The notes below the pieces were generated by a model, which had not been told where the DNA came from, made no database searches, and worked only from the letters and a program-made list of their open reading frames with translations. A stretch of 64,000 nt of DNA from VXYL01 sp965199945 (lineage in GTDB: Bacteria > Pseudomonadota > Gammaproteobacteria > Pseudomonadales > Azotimanducaceae): positions 62,001-126,000 of the forward strand of contig OZ241354.1 in the NCBI GenBank assembly GCA_965199945.1. The letters are read 5' to 3'. Positions within the stretch are counted from its first letter, which is position 1, and each line of letters starts with the position of its first letter. Position numbers and translations under genes: made by a program. Below are positions 52,770 through 61,776 of the stretch, piece by piece.

Positions 52770-53645
52770 CTAATCGCAGGTGAGGTGCAGCAGGCGGATG
52801 CGCCGGCTGTCCGCGTGCAGGACGCGAAAGTGGAAGCGCTGCAAGCGGATCGTCTCTTCGCGCTTCGGCAGATAGCCGAACTCCTTCACGACGATGCCGC
52901 CGATGGTGTCGAACTCGTCGTCCTTGAAGCCGGCCTTGAAGTGTGCGTTGAACTCGTCGATGGGCGTGGTGGCCTTCACCGTGTAGCTGCGCGCATCCAG
53001 CGGCTTGATGAAGCTGTCGTCGTCCACGTCGTGCTCGTCTTCGATGTCGCCGACGATCTGTTCCAGCACGTCCTCGATGGTGACGACGCCGGAGACGTTG
53101 CCGTATTCGTCGATCACCACGGCCATGTGGTTGTGCGTCTCGCGGAACTCCTGCAGCAGGTCGTTCAAGCGCTTGCTCTCGGGCACGAAGACGGCCGGGC
53201 GAATGCAGTCTTTGATGTCGAAGCGCTGCTCCTTGTCGAGCAGCGGCGCCAGCACGTCCTTGGCATGCAGAATGCCGCGCACGTCGTCCATGTCGTCCGC
53301 CACCACGGGAAAGCGCGAGTGCCGGGACTCGATGATCGTCGGCACGAACTCCGCCACCCGGCCGTCGATGTCCACGGTGACCACTTGCGAGCGCGGCACC
53401 ATGATGTCCCGGGCGCGCATATCCGCCACCGCCAATGCGCCGTGGATGATGTTCAGCGCGTCCTTGTTGAGCAGCTGCCGCTCGCTGGCGTGCTTGAGCA
53501 TCTCCAGAATGGCGGTTGTGTCCGCCGGCTCGGTCGGGAACAGCTCCGCCAGCCACTCGCGCCAAGACTTCCGCCCCTCGCGCGGCGGCGCATCCGCCAC
53601 GCCGTCCGCTCTCGCGCCGTCGAGCTGCGCCGCCGACTCGTTCAC
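52770..53645 (-). CDS. corC: CorC/HlyC-type CBS-domain protein
   Basis: A 291-residue protein with two CBS motifs (about 68-190: PRSQVVTVD and DEYGNVSGVVTIEDVLEQIVGDI) and a C-terminal CorC/HlyC transporter-associated domain. Linked to Mg2+/Co2+ homeostasis. ATGA overlap with the ybeY stop. Confidence 0.92.
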   Translation of the reverse strand: MNESAAQLDGARADGVADAPPREGRKSWREWLAELFPTEPADTTAILEMLKHASERQLLNKDALNIIHGALAVADMRARDIMVPRSQVVTVDIDGRVAEFVPTIIESRHSRFPVVADDMDDVRGILHAKDVLAPLLDKEQRFDIKDCIRPAVFVPESKRLNDLLQEFRETHNHMAVVIDEYGNVSGVVTIEDVLEQIVGDIEDEHDVDDDSFIKPLDARSYTVKATTPIDEFNAHFKAGFKDDEFDTIGGIVVKEFGYLPKREETIRLQRFHFRVLHADSRRIRLLHLTCD

Positions 53646-54097
53646 GCTTCCACCTCCGCAAGGTAGGGGTCGTCGATGCCGAAGCGGCGCAGCAATGCGG
53701 CCTCCTTGGCCTCCATCGCCGCCGCCTGCTCCGCCGTGTCGTGCGCCATGCCGAGCAGATGAAGAACCCCGTGCATGACGAGATGCGCGAAGTGGGCCTC
53801 CACGGCCTTGCCCTGTCGCCGCGCTTCGTCAACGACGACCGGCGCGCAGACGGCGACGTCGCCAAGCGGGGCGACGGCCGCCGTCGCGCCGCATCCGGGC
53901 GCGACCGGAAACGCCAGCACGTTGGTGGCGCTCGGCCGCTGCCGAAAGCGCGCGTTCAAGGCGGCGCCTTCCGGCTCGTCCACGACGCGCACGCACACGT
54001 CGCGTCCTTCGTCGCCGAGGGCGGCGCGCGCCCAGGCGGCGATCCGTTCCGCCGGCGGCGTCTCGCACCCGCTCGCGATCTGCACGTCCACGGTCAT
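53642..54097 (-). CDS. ybeY: Endoribonuclease YbeY
   Basis: A 151-residue RNase for 16S rRNA maturation and ribosome quality control. Zinc motif H109-G-V-L-H113-L-L-G-M-A-H119. The upstream acidic RPSATNVLAFP stretch is typical. ATGA overlaps on both sides, with phoH and corC. Confidence 0.95.
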   Translation of the reverse strand: MTVDVQIASGCETPPAERIAAWARAALGDEGRDVCVRVVDEPEGAALNARFRQRPSATNVLAFPVAPGCGATAAVAPLGDVAVCAPVVVDEARRQGKAVEAHFAHLVMHGVLHLLGMAHDTAEQAAAMEAKEAALLRRFGIDDPYLAEVEA

Positions 54098-55155
54098 TCC
54101 AGACGCGGCCCGGAAGACGCCTCGGCTTCGGCGTACGCCTCCACCACCCGCTGCACCAGCGGATGCCGCACCACGTCCTTGGCGCCGAAGCGGGTGAAGC
54201 TCACGCCGTCCACGTCGTCGAGCACGTCGAGCACGTGCACCAGGCCGGAACGGGCGCCCCGAGGCAGGTCGATCTGGGTGATGTCGCCGGTGACGACCGC
54301 CGTTGAGCCGAAGCCGATGCGGGTGAGGAACATCTTCATCTGTTCGATGGTGGTGTTCTGGCTCTCGTCCAGGATGATGAACGCGCCGTTCAGCGTGCGT
54401 CCGCGCATGAAGGCCAGCGGCGCGACTTCGATGACGTTGCGGTCGATGTACTTGTTGACCCGCTCCACGCCGAGCATCTCGTACAGGGCATCGTAGAGGG
54501 GGCGCAGGTACGGGTCGATCTTCTGCGCCAAGTCGCCGGGCAGGAAGCCGAGCTTCTCGCCCGCTTCCACCGCCGGGCGCACCAGCAGGATGCGCGCCAC
54601 GCTGCGGCTCTCCAGCGCCGCCACGGCGCAGGCGACGGCCAGATAGGTCTTGCCGGTGCCGGCCGGGCCGATGCCGAAGCTCAAGTCGTTGCGGCGAATG
54701 GCGTCCACGTAGCGGCGCTGGTTGCCGCCGCGCGGCTTGATGGTCTTCTTGCGCACGGCGATCAGATCGCTGCGCTCTTCCGCCGGCCGGCCTGCCGCCC
54801 GCGCCGCGCCATCCGGCATTTCCCGGCCGTCTGCGGGCCGGCCGTTGCTCGCCAGCAGGCCTTCCACGCCGGCTTCCTGCAAGCACAAGTGGACGGTGTC
54901 GGAGTCGAGCGCCTCGCGGCTTTGGGTCTCGCCGTAGAGCTGTTGCAGCACGGCGTGCCCGGCCTGCACGTGGGACGCCGGGCCGGCCAGCCGAAAGACG
55001 CTGCCACGGCTGCGGATGCGAATGCCGAGGCGGCGCTCCAGGTGCTTGATGTTCTCGTCCAGCGGGCCGCACAGCGCGGCCAAGCGGCGTGAATCGCTGG
55101 GTTCCAGGCGAACGTCGGTGGTCTGCGCCAGCGCGTTCGGAGGTTCGTCTGTCAA
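54094..55155 (-). CDS. phoH: PhoH-like ATPase
   Basis: A 353-residue PhoH/YbeZ-type P-loop protein. Walker A is GPAGTGKT (163-170) with the downstream IILDESQN (Walker B-like). N-terminal region around 45-80 resembles a KH-like RNA-binding domain. The typical partner YbeY is encoded next. TTG start. Confidence 0.93.
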   Translation of the reverse strand: MTDEPPNALAQTTDVRLEPSDSRRLAALCGPLDENIKHLERRLGIRIRSRGSVFRLAGPASHVQAGHAVLQQLYGETQSREALDSDTVHLCLQEAGVEGLLASNGRPADGREMPDGAARAAGRPAEERSDLIAVRKKTIKPRGGNQRRYVDAIRRNDLSFGIGPAGTGKTYLAVACAVAALESRSVARILLVRPAVEAGEKLGFLPGDLAQKIDPYLRPLYDALYEMLGVERVNKYIDRNVIEVAPLAFMRGRTLNGAFIILDESQNTTIEQMKMFLTRIGFGSTAVVTGDITQIDLPRGARSGLVHVLDVLDDVDGVSFTRFGAKDVVRHPLVQRVVEAYAEAEASSGPRLE

Positions 55156-55194
55156 CGTCGGTTTGGGCGCGGCTTGCGGTTGGGTGCGCCTAGC

Positions 55195-56553
55195 TTACGG
55201 CGACGCAAGCCGTCCGCGCAACGAGTTTGGCAATGCTTCGGTGATCTCCACGGTGGCGAAGCCGCCGACGAGTTCGCGGCCCGCGGCGAGTTCCCGGTGC
55301 GCGGCGAAGTTCACCACGCGGTTGTTCTCCGTGCGCCCGGCGAGCTCGCCCGGGTCGCGCTTCGAGACGCCGCCGACCAGCACCCGCTGGCGCGTTCCGA
55401 CCATTGCTTGCGCGTGCGCCGCGGCTTGGCTGCGCAGGCGCTGCTGCAAGGCGGCCAGCCGTTCGCGCTTGACGGCCAGCGGCGTGTCGTCCGGCAGGCT
55501 GGCCGCCGGCGTGCCCGGCCGTGGGCTGTAGACGAAGCTGAAGGAGATGTCGTAGTCGAGTTCCCGCACCAGATCCAGCGTCGCCTGGAAGTCCGCGTCG
55601 GTCTCGCCGGGAAAGCCGACGATGAAGTCCGAGGAAAGGCTCAAGCCCGGCCGCGCCTCGCGCACGGCGCGGATCTTCGCCTTGTACTCCAGCACGGTGT
55701 GGCCGCGCTTCATCATGGCCAGCACCCGATCAGAGCCGGACTGCACGGGCAGATGCAGGTGGCTTGCGAGCTCGGGCACGTTGCGGAACGCCTCCGTCAG
55801 CGTCGGCGAAAACTCCACCGGGTGGGAGGTGGTGAAGCGAATGCGGTCGATGCCGGGCACGTCGGCGGCGTACTGGATCAGCTCGCCCAAGTCGGCCACG
55901 GCTTCGTCGTCCGCCGCCGCACCATCCTCGAGGGCACCCCGGTAGGCGTTCACGTTCTGCCCCAGGAAGTTGATCTCGCGCACGCCGCCCTCGGCCAGGC
56001 GCGTCACCTCGCGCATGACGCTCGCCACGGGCCGCGAGAACTCCGGGCCGCGGGTGTACGGCACCACGCAGAACGTGCAGAACTTGCTGCACCCTTCCAT
56101 CACCGAGACGAACGCGCTTGGGCCGACCGCGCGCGGCGCTGGCAGACGGTCGAACTTCTCGATCTCCGGGAAGCTCACGTCCACCACCGGCGCGCGCTCG
56201 CGCCGGGCGGCATCGACCATCGCTGGCAGGCGGTGCAGCGTCTGCGGGCCGAACACCACGTCCACGAAGGGCGCCCGCGCCGTGATCGCCGCGCCTTCCT
56301 GGCTCGCCACGCAGCCGCCGACGCCGATGACGACCTGCGGATTGGCGGCCTTGTGCGCGCGCCAGCGGCCAAGCTGGCTGAACACCTTCTCGGCGGCCTT
56401 CTCGCGAATGGAGCAGGTATTGAGCAGCAGCACGTCCGCGGCGGCGGGGTCTTCCACCACCGCCGCGCCGTGGCTTTCGCGCAGCACGTCGGCCATGCGC
56501 GACGAGTCGTACTCGTTCATCTGGCAGCCGTGGGTTTCGAGGTAGAGCTTCAC
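55195..56553 (-). CDS. miaB: tRNA 2-methylthiotransferase MiaB
   Basis: A 452-residue radical-SAM enzyme that makes ms2i6A at A37 of tRNA. Cys10, Cys47 and Cys81 bind the auxiliary cluster; Cys155, Cys159 and Cys162 in EGCSKFCTFC bind the SAM cluster. TRAM domain at the C-terminus (about 385-452). First gene of the operon. Confidence 0.95.
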   Translation of the reverse strand: MKLYLETHGCQMNEYDSSRMADVLRESHGAAVVEDPAAADVLLLNTCSIREKAAEKVFSQLGRWRAHKAANPQVVIGVGGCVASQEGAAITARAPFVDVVFGPQTLHRLPAMVDAARRERAPVVDVSFPEIEKFDRLPAPRAVGPSAFVSVMEGCSKFCTFCVVPYTRGPEFSRPVASVMREVTRLAEGGVREINFLGQNVNAYRGALEDGAAADDEAVADLGELIQYAADVPGIDRIRFTTSHPVEFSPTLTEAFRNVPELASHLHLPVQSGSDRVLAMMKRGHTVLEYKAKIRAVREARPGLSLSSDFIVGFPGETDADFQATLDLVRELDYDISFSFVYSPRPGTPAASLPDDTPLAVKRERLAALQQRLRSQAAAHAQAMVGTRQRVLVGGVSKRDPGELAGRTENNRVVNFAAHRELAAGRELVGGFATVEITEALPNSLRGRLASP

Positions 56554-56590
56554 AGCCGGATCACTGTTGGAAGAAACGGAAGAAGCGCCA

Positions 56591-58984
56591 TCATAGCGAC
56601 GCCACGCGCTCCGTGCCCGTGACGCCGAGCGCCACCAGTTCTTCGTAGTCGTCGTCGCTTAAGCCGAGTTCCTCGGCGAAGACCTCCCGGCTGTGCTCGC
56701 CGAAGCACGGCGAATACCGCGCCTCGATGCGCGGCGTGCGCGCCATGCGCCACGGCAGAACCGGCATCAGGTGGGTGCCGGACTGCGGATGCGCCACCGG
56801 CGTCAGAAAACCCCGCTGCTCGAACTGCGCGTTGGAATCGGCGTAGATGGGCTTGAACGGGCCGCAGTTCGCAGCGCAGATGCCGAGCGCACCCAGGGCT
56901 TGCGCCTCAGCCGTGGCGTCCTGCTGCGCGAACCATGCGCCGAGAATGGCGTCCAGCGCGTCTTCGTTGGCTTTGCGGCTTTCGTTGTCGAAGAAGCGGC
57001 GGTCGGACGCCAGTTCCGGCTTGCCGATGTGCCTTGCCAAGCGCGCGAAAGCCGCATCGTCCTCGGCGGCGACGGCGATCCAGGCGCCCTCTTCGCCGCC
57101 CGCGGCATCCGTCGCGCAGGCATAGACGCCGTGCGGCGCGAAGCGCGGGTGGCGGTTGCCGGTGCCTTGGCGCAGTGCGCCGTTGGCGTCGTATTCCATG
57201 AGCGCGTCGCCCACCTGCACGGCCACTGCTTCCAGCATGGCGGCGTCGATGCGCTGGCCCACGCCGGTGCGCTTGCGGTGGTTGAGCGCCGCCAGGATCG
57301 CCACCGCCAGCGTGTAGCCGGAGATCGGATCCGGGATCAGGCCGCCGGTGTTCATCGCCTCGCCGTCGGCATAGCCGTGGATGGACGCGAGGCCGGCCAT
57401 CGGCTCCGTGGTGGCGCCGTTGGCGGGATATTCGGCAAGCGGCCCATGCCGCCCGTAGCCGGAGACCGACGCGAAGACGATGTCCGGGCGATGTTCGCGC
57501 AGCGTCTCCAGGGTGACGCCCCAGTCCGTCGTCACGTGCGGGCTGAAGTTGTCCACCAGCACGTCGAACTTCGGAATCATCCGCCAGAACATCTCCTTGC
57601 CGCGCGGATGCGTCACGTCCAGCGTAATGGCGCGCTTGTTCAGGTTCACGCTGTTGTACATGCCGTTGGTGTTGATGCCGGTTTGCGGAATGTCCGGATT
57701 GCGCACCGCCGGGGGCACCGGAGAACCCGCGCCGCGCCACACGTCCGGGCGGCGAACCGTCTCGATCTGCACCACGTCCGCGCCCATCAGCGCCAGCAGC
57801 TCGGTGCAGAACGTGCCCGCCCAGGCTTGCGTAAAGCACAGCACGCGCACGCCGGCGAGGGGTTGGCCGCCGTGCTGCGGCGGCGCGGCTTCGGGCGGCG
57901 AAGACCAAGCCTCAGCGGTGTGCGCACCGAGCTTCGGCGCCGGCTGCCGCAGCTCCCAAGGCGTCTCCGAGAGCTTGGCGATTGGCCCCGGCGCCGCCAC
58001 GGCGCGGCCCTCCACGCTGGTTTCTTCGATGAAGCCGCGCGCCTTGAACTGTTCGCTCTCCCGCAGCTCGCGCATGTTCTGCACCAGGCCGGAGATGCAG
58101 CGCCGCTTCGCGAGCCCGTGGAAGATCTCCCACTTGCCGTGCGCCGCCGATGCCTCCACGAGACCATCGCGCACTGGGCGCGTATCCTGCTGGTGGCGTC
58201 CCCAGGCGCTGACGAAACGTTCGTCTTCGGCCAGGTCGTCGAGGCCCAGAAAGCGCATGGCGGACGTCCACTGCTGCCAATCGCCGTAGCCGTAGTTGAT
58301 GAGTCCGTCCCGCGTGCGCCACAGCGGCCCCGCTTCGCCCCGCTTGCGCCCGCCGGCCGGCCCGAACGCCATCGCCTTGCCGCCGATGAAATTGCCCATC
58401 ACCGCCCACGGCGCACAGGTAAGCGCCAGCGCTTCGGTCTCGCTCAAGTCGATGCGCTCGCCGCCGCCCCGGTAGAGCGCCGCCGCCGCGGCGACGAAGC
58501 CGGCAAGGCCGGCGATGTAGCCGCTCTGCCGCGCCGGCAGCTGCAGCGGGACGTCCTCCCGCGCCTTGTTGATGGTGGCCCAGCCAACCCGGGCACAGGC
58601 CGTGAGGTTGTTGCCGGGCACGGCGGCGAGCGGCCCGTCGAGGCCGTGGGGCGTGATGGACAGATGGACGACGCCGTCTGGAACGCCGGCTGGCGCCACG
58701 CTCGTCGTCACCACGACATGCGCCTTGGCGCACAGCGCCGCGATCGATTCTTCGTCTTCCAGGACGACTGAGCGCTTGTTCCAATTCGCGTAGGCGTGCA
58801 GCAGCGATCGCTCAGCGCCGGGCCGACCCTCCAGAAACGGCGGTTCGCGCCGCAGCGGGTGTCCTTCGGACGGTTCGACAAGCAGCACATCCGCGCCGAA
58901 GTCGCCGAACAGACGCGACGCCCAAGCGCCGGAGAGCCGATCCGAAAGATCAAGCACGCGAATGCCCTCGAACGCGCCGGCCAC
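56591..58984 (-). CDS. Tandem CaiB/BaiF CoA transferase (double-length)
   Basis: A 797-residue protein made of two class III CoA-transferase halves. Half 1 begins FEGIRVLDLSDRLSGAWASR; half 2 begins LAGVRVLCFTQAWAGTFC. The usual catalytic Asp is kept in half 2 (Asp552, IPDPISGYTLA) but the matching site of half 1 reads PARQSGYIAGLAG, with Ala151. So half 1 is likely a structural or regulatory pseudo-subunit. Substrate unknown; a dedicated acid:CoA exchange is inferred. Confidence 0.9.
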   Translation of the reverse strand: MAGAFEGIRVLDLSDRLSGAWASRLFGDFGADVLLVEPSEGHPLRREPPFLEGRPGAERSLLHAYANWNKRSVVLEDEESIAALCAKAHVVVTTSVAPAGVPDGVVHLSITPHGLDGPLAAVPGNNLTACARVGWATINKAREDVPLQLPARQSGYIAGLAGFVAAAAALYRGGGERIDLSETEALALTCAPWAVMGNFIGGKAMAFGPAGGRKRGEAGPLWRTRDGLINYGYGDWQQWTSAMRFLGLDDLAEDERFVSAWGRHQQDTRPVRDGLVEASAAHGKWEIFHGLAKRRCISGLVQNMRELRESEQFKARGFIEETSVEGRAVAAPGPIAKLSETPWELRQPAPKLGAHTAEAWSSPPEAAPPQHGGQPLAGVRVLCFTQAWAGTFCTELLALMGADVVQIETVRRPDVWRGAGSPVPPAVRNPDIPQTGINTNGMYNSVNLNKRAITLDVTHPRGKEMFWRMIPKFDVLVDNFSPHVTTDWGVTLETLREHRPDIVFASVSGYGRHGPLAEYPANGATTEPMAGLASIHGYADGEAMNTGGLIPDPISGYTLAVAILAALNHRKRTGVGQRIDAAMLEAVAVQVGDALMEYDANGALRQGTGNRHPRFAPHGVYACATDAAGGEEGAWIAVAAEDDAAFARLARHIGKPELASDRRFFDNESRKANEDALDAILGAWFAQQDATAEAQALGALGICAANCGPFKPIYADSNAQFEQRGFLTPVAHPQSGTHLMPVLPWRMARTPRIEARYSPCFGEHSREVFAEELGLSDDDYEELVALGVTGTERVASL

Positions 58985-59227
58985 GCCTCCCCCTCTTCGT
59001 CGAAACAGCAGGCGGCGGATTCTTCCACGGATGACGCCGCAGCGCGAGCGGCAGGCGCGAAAGTCCGCGAAAGTCCGCGAAGTCGCCGCGTAGCCAGAAG
59101 ATCGGCGCCGCCACGGCGCGGGGCGGATGCTTGTTGCCGCGAGCGACCAGAGACGGCACGAAGCGCCTCGAACGCACTACAATCCGCATCGTCGGCAACG
59201 CACTTCGAGACGCAAGGAGACTCGCGC

Positions 59228-60274
59228 ATGGCGGCAGCACAGTTGACGTTCTCCGAAGATGAACTGCTCACGGACCACGACTACGCGGTGCCGCACGTCG
59301 TCGGCGAACAGCGCCTGCACGGCGGGTTCGACGCGCACGGGCAATACGTGCCGCCGCGCTCCAAGGTGCGCCGGGTGGCCATCGACAATTGGACGGCGGC
59401 ATTGCGCGAACGGGGCGGCGATCTGCTGGTGGCGGATTCGTCGCTGCTCACCGGGCCGCGCGTGCCGAATCCCGCGCAGCAGCGCGTGCTGATCGAAAAC
59501 GGCGTGAGCCGGCCGTTCTGGAACGGCCTCACCATCACCGGCAAGATCGAGGGGCGCGGCAGGATGCTCGCGCAGATGCCCTTCCCGGACTTGCAGACGC
59601 TCGTCGTCGAGGACATCTCCGGCACCGGCCTCGGCCACCTGCGGCGCGGGCTGCTGAAGGCGCACGGCATCGACGAAGGCGGCGAGCCGGAGAAGGGCAT
59701 CGGCGGCCACGACGTGATGTGGTTCGTGGCGCGGGATCTCGCCTTCGGCCCGGACGCCCACCCGGACGTGGAACCGCCGGAGTCCATTTCCAGACCAGAG
59801 GCCGGGCAGCGCCACATGCCGGAAATCGAGATGCCCTTCGAGCTGGCGCTCAGCTTCCTGATGAACCTGCTGCTCATCGAGTTCCGTGCCGAGATCGGCT
59901 TCGCCGCCGCACAAGCGACCTTTCGGGCGCCCACCCTGTTCACCGAGCGCCGAGCGGAAGCCGAACAAGCCGCGGAGATCGTCGAACGCATCCGCACGGA
60001 CGAGCTGATCCACGTGGAATCGCTGCGCCTCTACATCGGCGAACTGCGCTCGCTCACGGTGCGCACGGTGGACGGCGGCACCATGCCGGGCGCGACGCTC
60101 ATCGACCGCTTCTGGAAAGGCATCTTGAACTGGGCGACCGTCGAGCAGCCCCGCCTGGCCGCCGAGCGCCTGCACCAAGCGATTCGCGAGCAAATCCTCG
60201 CCAGCCCCAAGGGCGAGACGCTGCTGCGCGAGTTCAACGCCCTGGCGGACGCGGGCTACGACCTCGCCGCGTAA
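59228..60274 (+). CDS. Unknown protein, possible diiron oxidase-type
   Basis: A 348-residue protein that I do not recognise. Two helices look like a ferritin-type metal site: LLLIEFRAEIGF with Glu218, and RTDELIHVESLRLYIGE with Glu259-x-x-His262. An upstream Glu128 could be a further ligand. No signal or membrane segments. Start at ATG 59228. It may be an oxygen-using enzyme of unknown substrate. Confidence 0.65.
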   Translation: MAAAQLTFSEDELLTDHDYAVPHVVGEQRLHGGFDAHGQYVPPRSKVRRVAIDNWTAALRERGGDLLVADSSLLTGPRVPNPAQQRVLIENGVSRPFWNGLTITGKIEGRGRMLAQMPFPDLQTLVVEDISGTGLGHLRRGLLKAHGIDEGGEPEKGIGGHDVMWFVARDLAFGPDAHPDVEPPESISRPEAGQRHMPEIEMPFELALSFLMNLLLIEFRAEIGFAAAQATFRAPTLFTERRAEAEQAAEIVERIRTDELIHVESLRLYIGELRSLTVRTVDGGTMPGATLIDRFWKGILNWATVEQPRLAAERLHQAIREQILASPKGETLLREFNALADAGYDLAA

Positions 60275-60301
60275 GGCCCGGCACCGGGCAGCGCGGCGCA
60301 C

Positions 60302-61504
60302 TCAAAGCAGTTGCGAGAGCAGCGTGCGGGCCGGCACCGCCAGCGGCGGCCCCGGCGAATCGAAGCAGTCCGCGTCCACGTGGTCCGCGGCAACCGTCGC
60401 CTGGAACGCGAACGGCGCCCCGAGCTGCCCTTGGAAGTGCGCCAGCGCCGGGCTCAAGGGCGCGTCCGCATGCTTCGCCTCCACCAGGAACCACGGTTCG
60501 CCGTCTCGAACCACTACGAAATCGACCTCGCGCTTCTCCTTGTCGCGCAGATAGCCCAACTCGAACGCGCCCAAGCCCAAGTCGTTCCACCCTTCCACAG
60601 CCTTCAAGAGATGGCACGCGATGAACGTCTCGGCGCGCTGGCCAACGTCCCCGACCGCCGCCCAATCGCGCAGATACCACTTGGGTTCCTTGCGTAGCGA
60701 GCGCGAGACGTTCTTGAACCAGGGGCGCATCAGGAATCCCAAGTGCAAGTCGCTCAAGGCGGCGACCCAGCGTTGAACGGTGTCGGCGGAAACACGCACT
60801 TGCCGCGCCAGGTTGCCGAAGACGAGCTGCTGCCCGGAACGCTCCGTTAGGAAACGCGCCATGACTTCAAGCTGCCCGAGTTGCTGCGCCCCGGTGAGTT
60901 CGCGCACGTCTTCGCGCAGCAGCTGGGCAGCGCGGGTGGAGCGCCAACGTCGCGTGAAGCGCACGTCGCGGCGCAGGTAGGGTTCCGGGAAGCCGCCGTG
61001 GAGCCACATCGCATCGAAATCCAGCGGCGAAATCCGTCGCGGTTCGCCAAGGATGCGTTCGGAGGGCAGGTTCGGCGCAGCGATCTCGGCAACCGAGAAC
61101 GGGTGCATGCGGTAGAGGAAGTAGCGCCCCATCAAGCTGTCGCCGCCGCGCCGGTACACGTCCAGGCGGCTGCTGCCGGTGACGGCGATGCGGAGGCGTT
61201 CGCCGTAGGTGTCGAAGACACCCTTCAGGAACTGCTTCCAGCGAGGGAACTTGTGCAGTTCGTCGAACAAGACCAGCGGCGGTTCGGTGCGCAGCCGATC
61301 CAACCCCAGCGCTTCGGCGAGCCGGGCCGGGCCCGCCAGCACCCGCTCGCGGTCGTCGACGCTGTCCCAATTCACATAGGCGTCGGCGATGCGACGGCAA
61401 GTCGTCGTCTTGCCCACCTGCCGAGGCCCGCTCACGAACGCCATCTGACGGTTGCGGAGGAAGTGCTCCTCCAGCAGTTGATCGTAGAATCTCGGCGTGG
61501 TCAT
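60302..61504 (-). CDS. AAA_14/DUF4143-type ATPase
   Basis: A 400-residue P-loop ATPase. Walker A is SGPRQVGKTTT (25-35), Walker B VLFDELHK. Around 113-119 (AVTGSSR) is the sensor-1 stretch. The C-terminal region (about 200-400) is DUF4143-like with REVDFVVVRDGEPWFLVEAKH, a nuclease-fold end of the PD-(D/E)XK kind. Function in this family is unclear (often linked to mobile elements or conflict systems). A perfect 30-bp palindrome lies just before the start. Confidence 0.85.
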   Translation of the reverse strand: MTTPRFYDQLLEEHFLRNRQMAFVSGPRQVGKTTTCRRIADAYVNWDSVDDRERVLAGPARLAEALGLDRLRTEPPLVLFDELHKFPRWKQFLKGVFDTYGERLRIAVTGSSRLDVYRRGGDSLMGRYFLYRMHPFSVAEIAAPNLPSERILGEPRRISPLDFDAMWLHGGFPEPYLRRDVRFTRRWRSTRAAQLLREDVRELTGAQQLGQLEVMARFLTERSGQQLVFGNLARQVRVSADTVQRWVAALSDLHLGFLMRPWFKNVSRSLRKEPKWYLRDWAAVGDVGQRAETFIACHLLKAVEGWNDLGLGAFELGYLRDKEKREVDFVVVRDGEPWFLVEAKHADAPLSPALAHFQGQLGAPFAFQATVAADHVDADCFDSPGPPLAVPARTLLSQLL

Positions 61505-61526
61505 CACGATGACCATTATCTTGATG

Positions 61527-61556
61527 ATCGTGGAATGGTCAAGACCATTCCACGAT
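61527..61556. promoter_or_regulatory. 30-bp perfect palindrome before the DUF4143 ATPase gene
   Basis: Arms atcgtggaatggtc (61527-61540) and gaccattccacgat (61543-61556) with two bases between. It ends 23 bp upstream of the ATG. This length and perfection far exceed chance; a tight dimer operator or replication/recombination site is possible. Confidence 0.75.
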
Positions 61557-61776
61557 GGGCGCGATTTTAGTCGGGGCGGTGGTTGTGGTTGAAGGCACTC
61601 GCGCACAAAACGCAAGGCTGACTGCGGGTGCGCATTGGCGCTTGTTTTGGGAGCAGCCTAAGGGGGTGTGCCAGCGCGGCATGTGGACGCGGCCGAGCTG
61701 CGCGTGAAGGGCGTGCGACGCATGCCCGTTCCTCGGGAACTCGCCATGGGCGACCGCCCTTTCGCCTCCGACGCTT

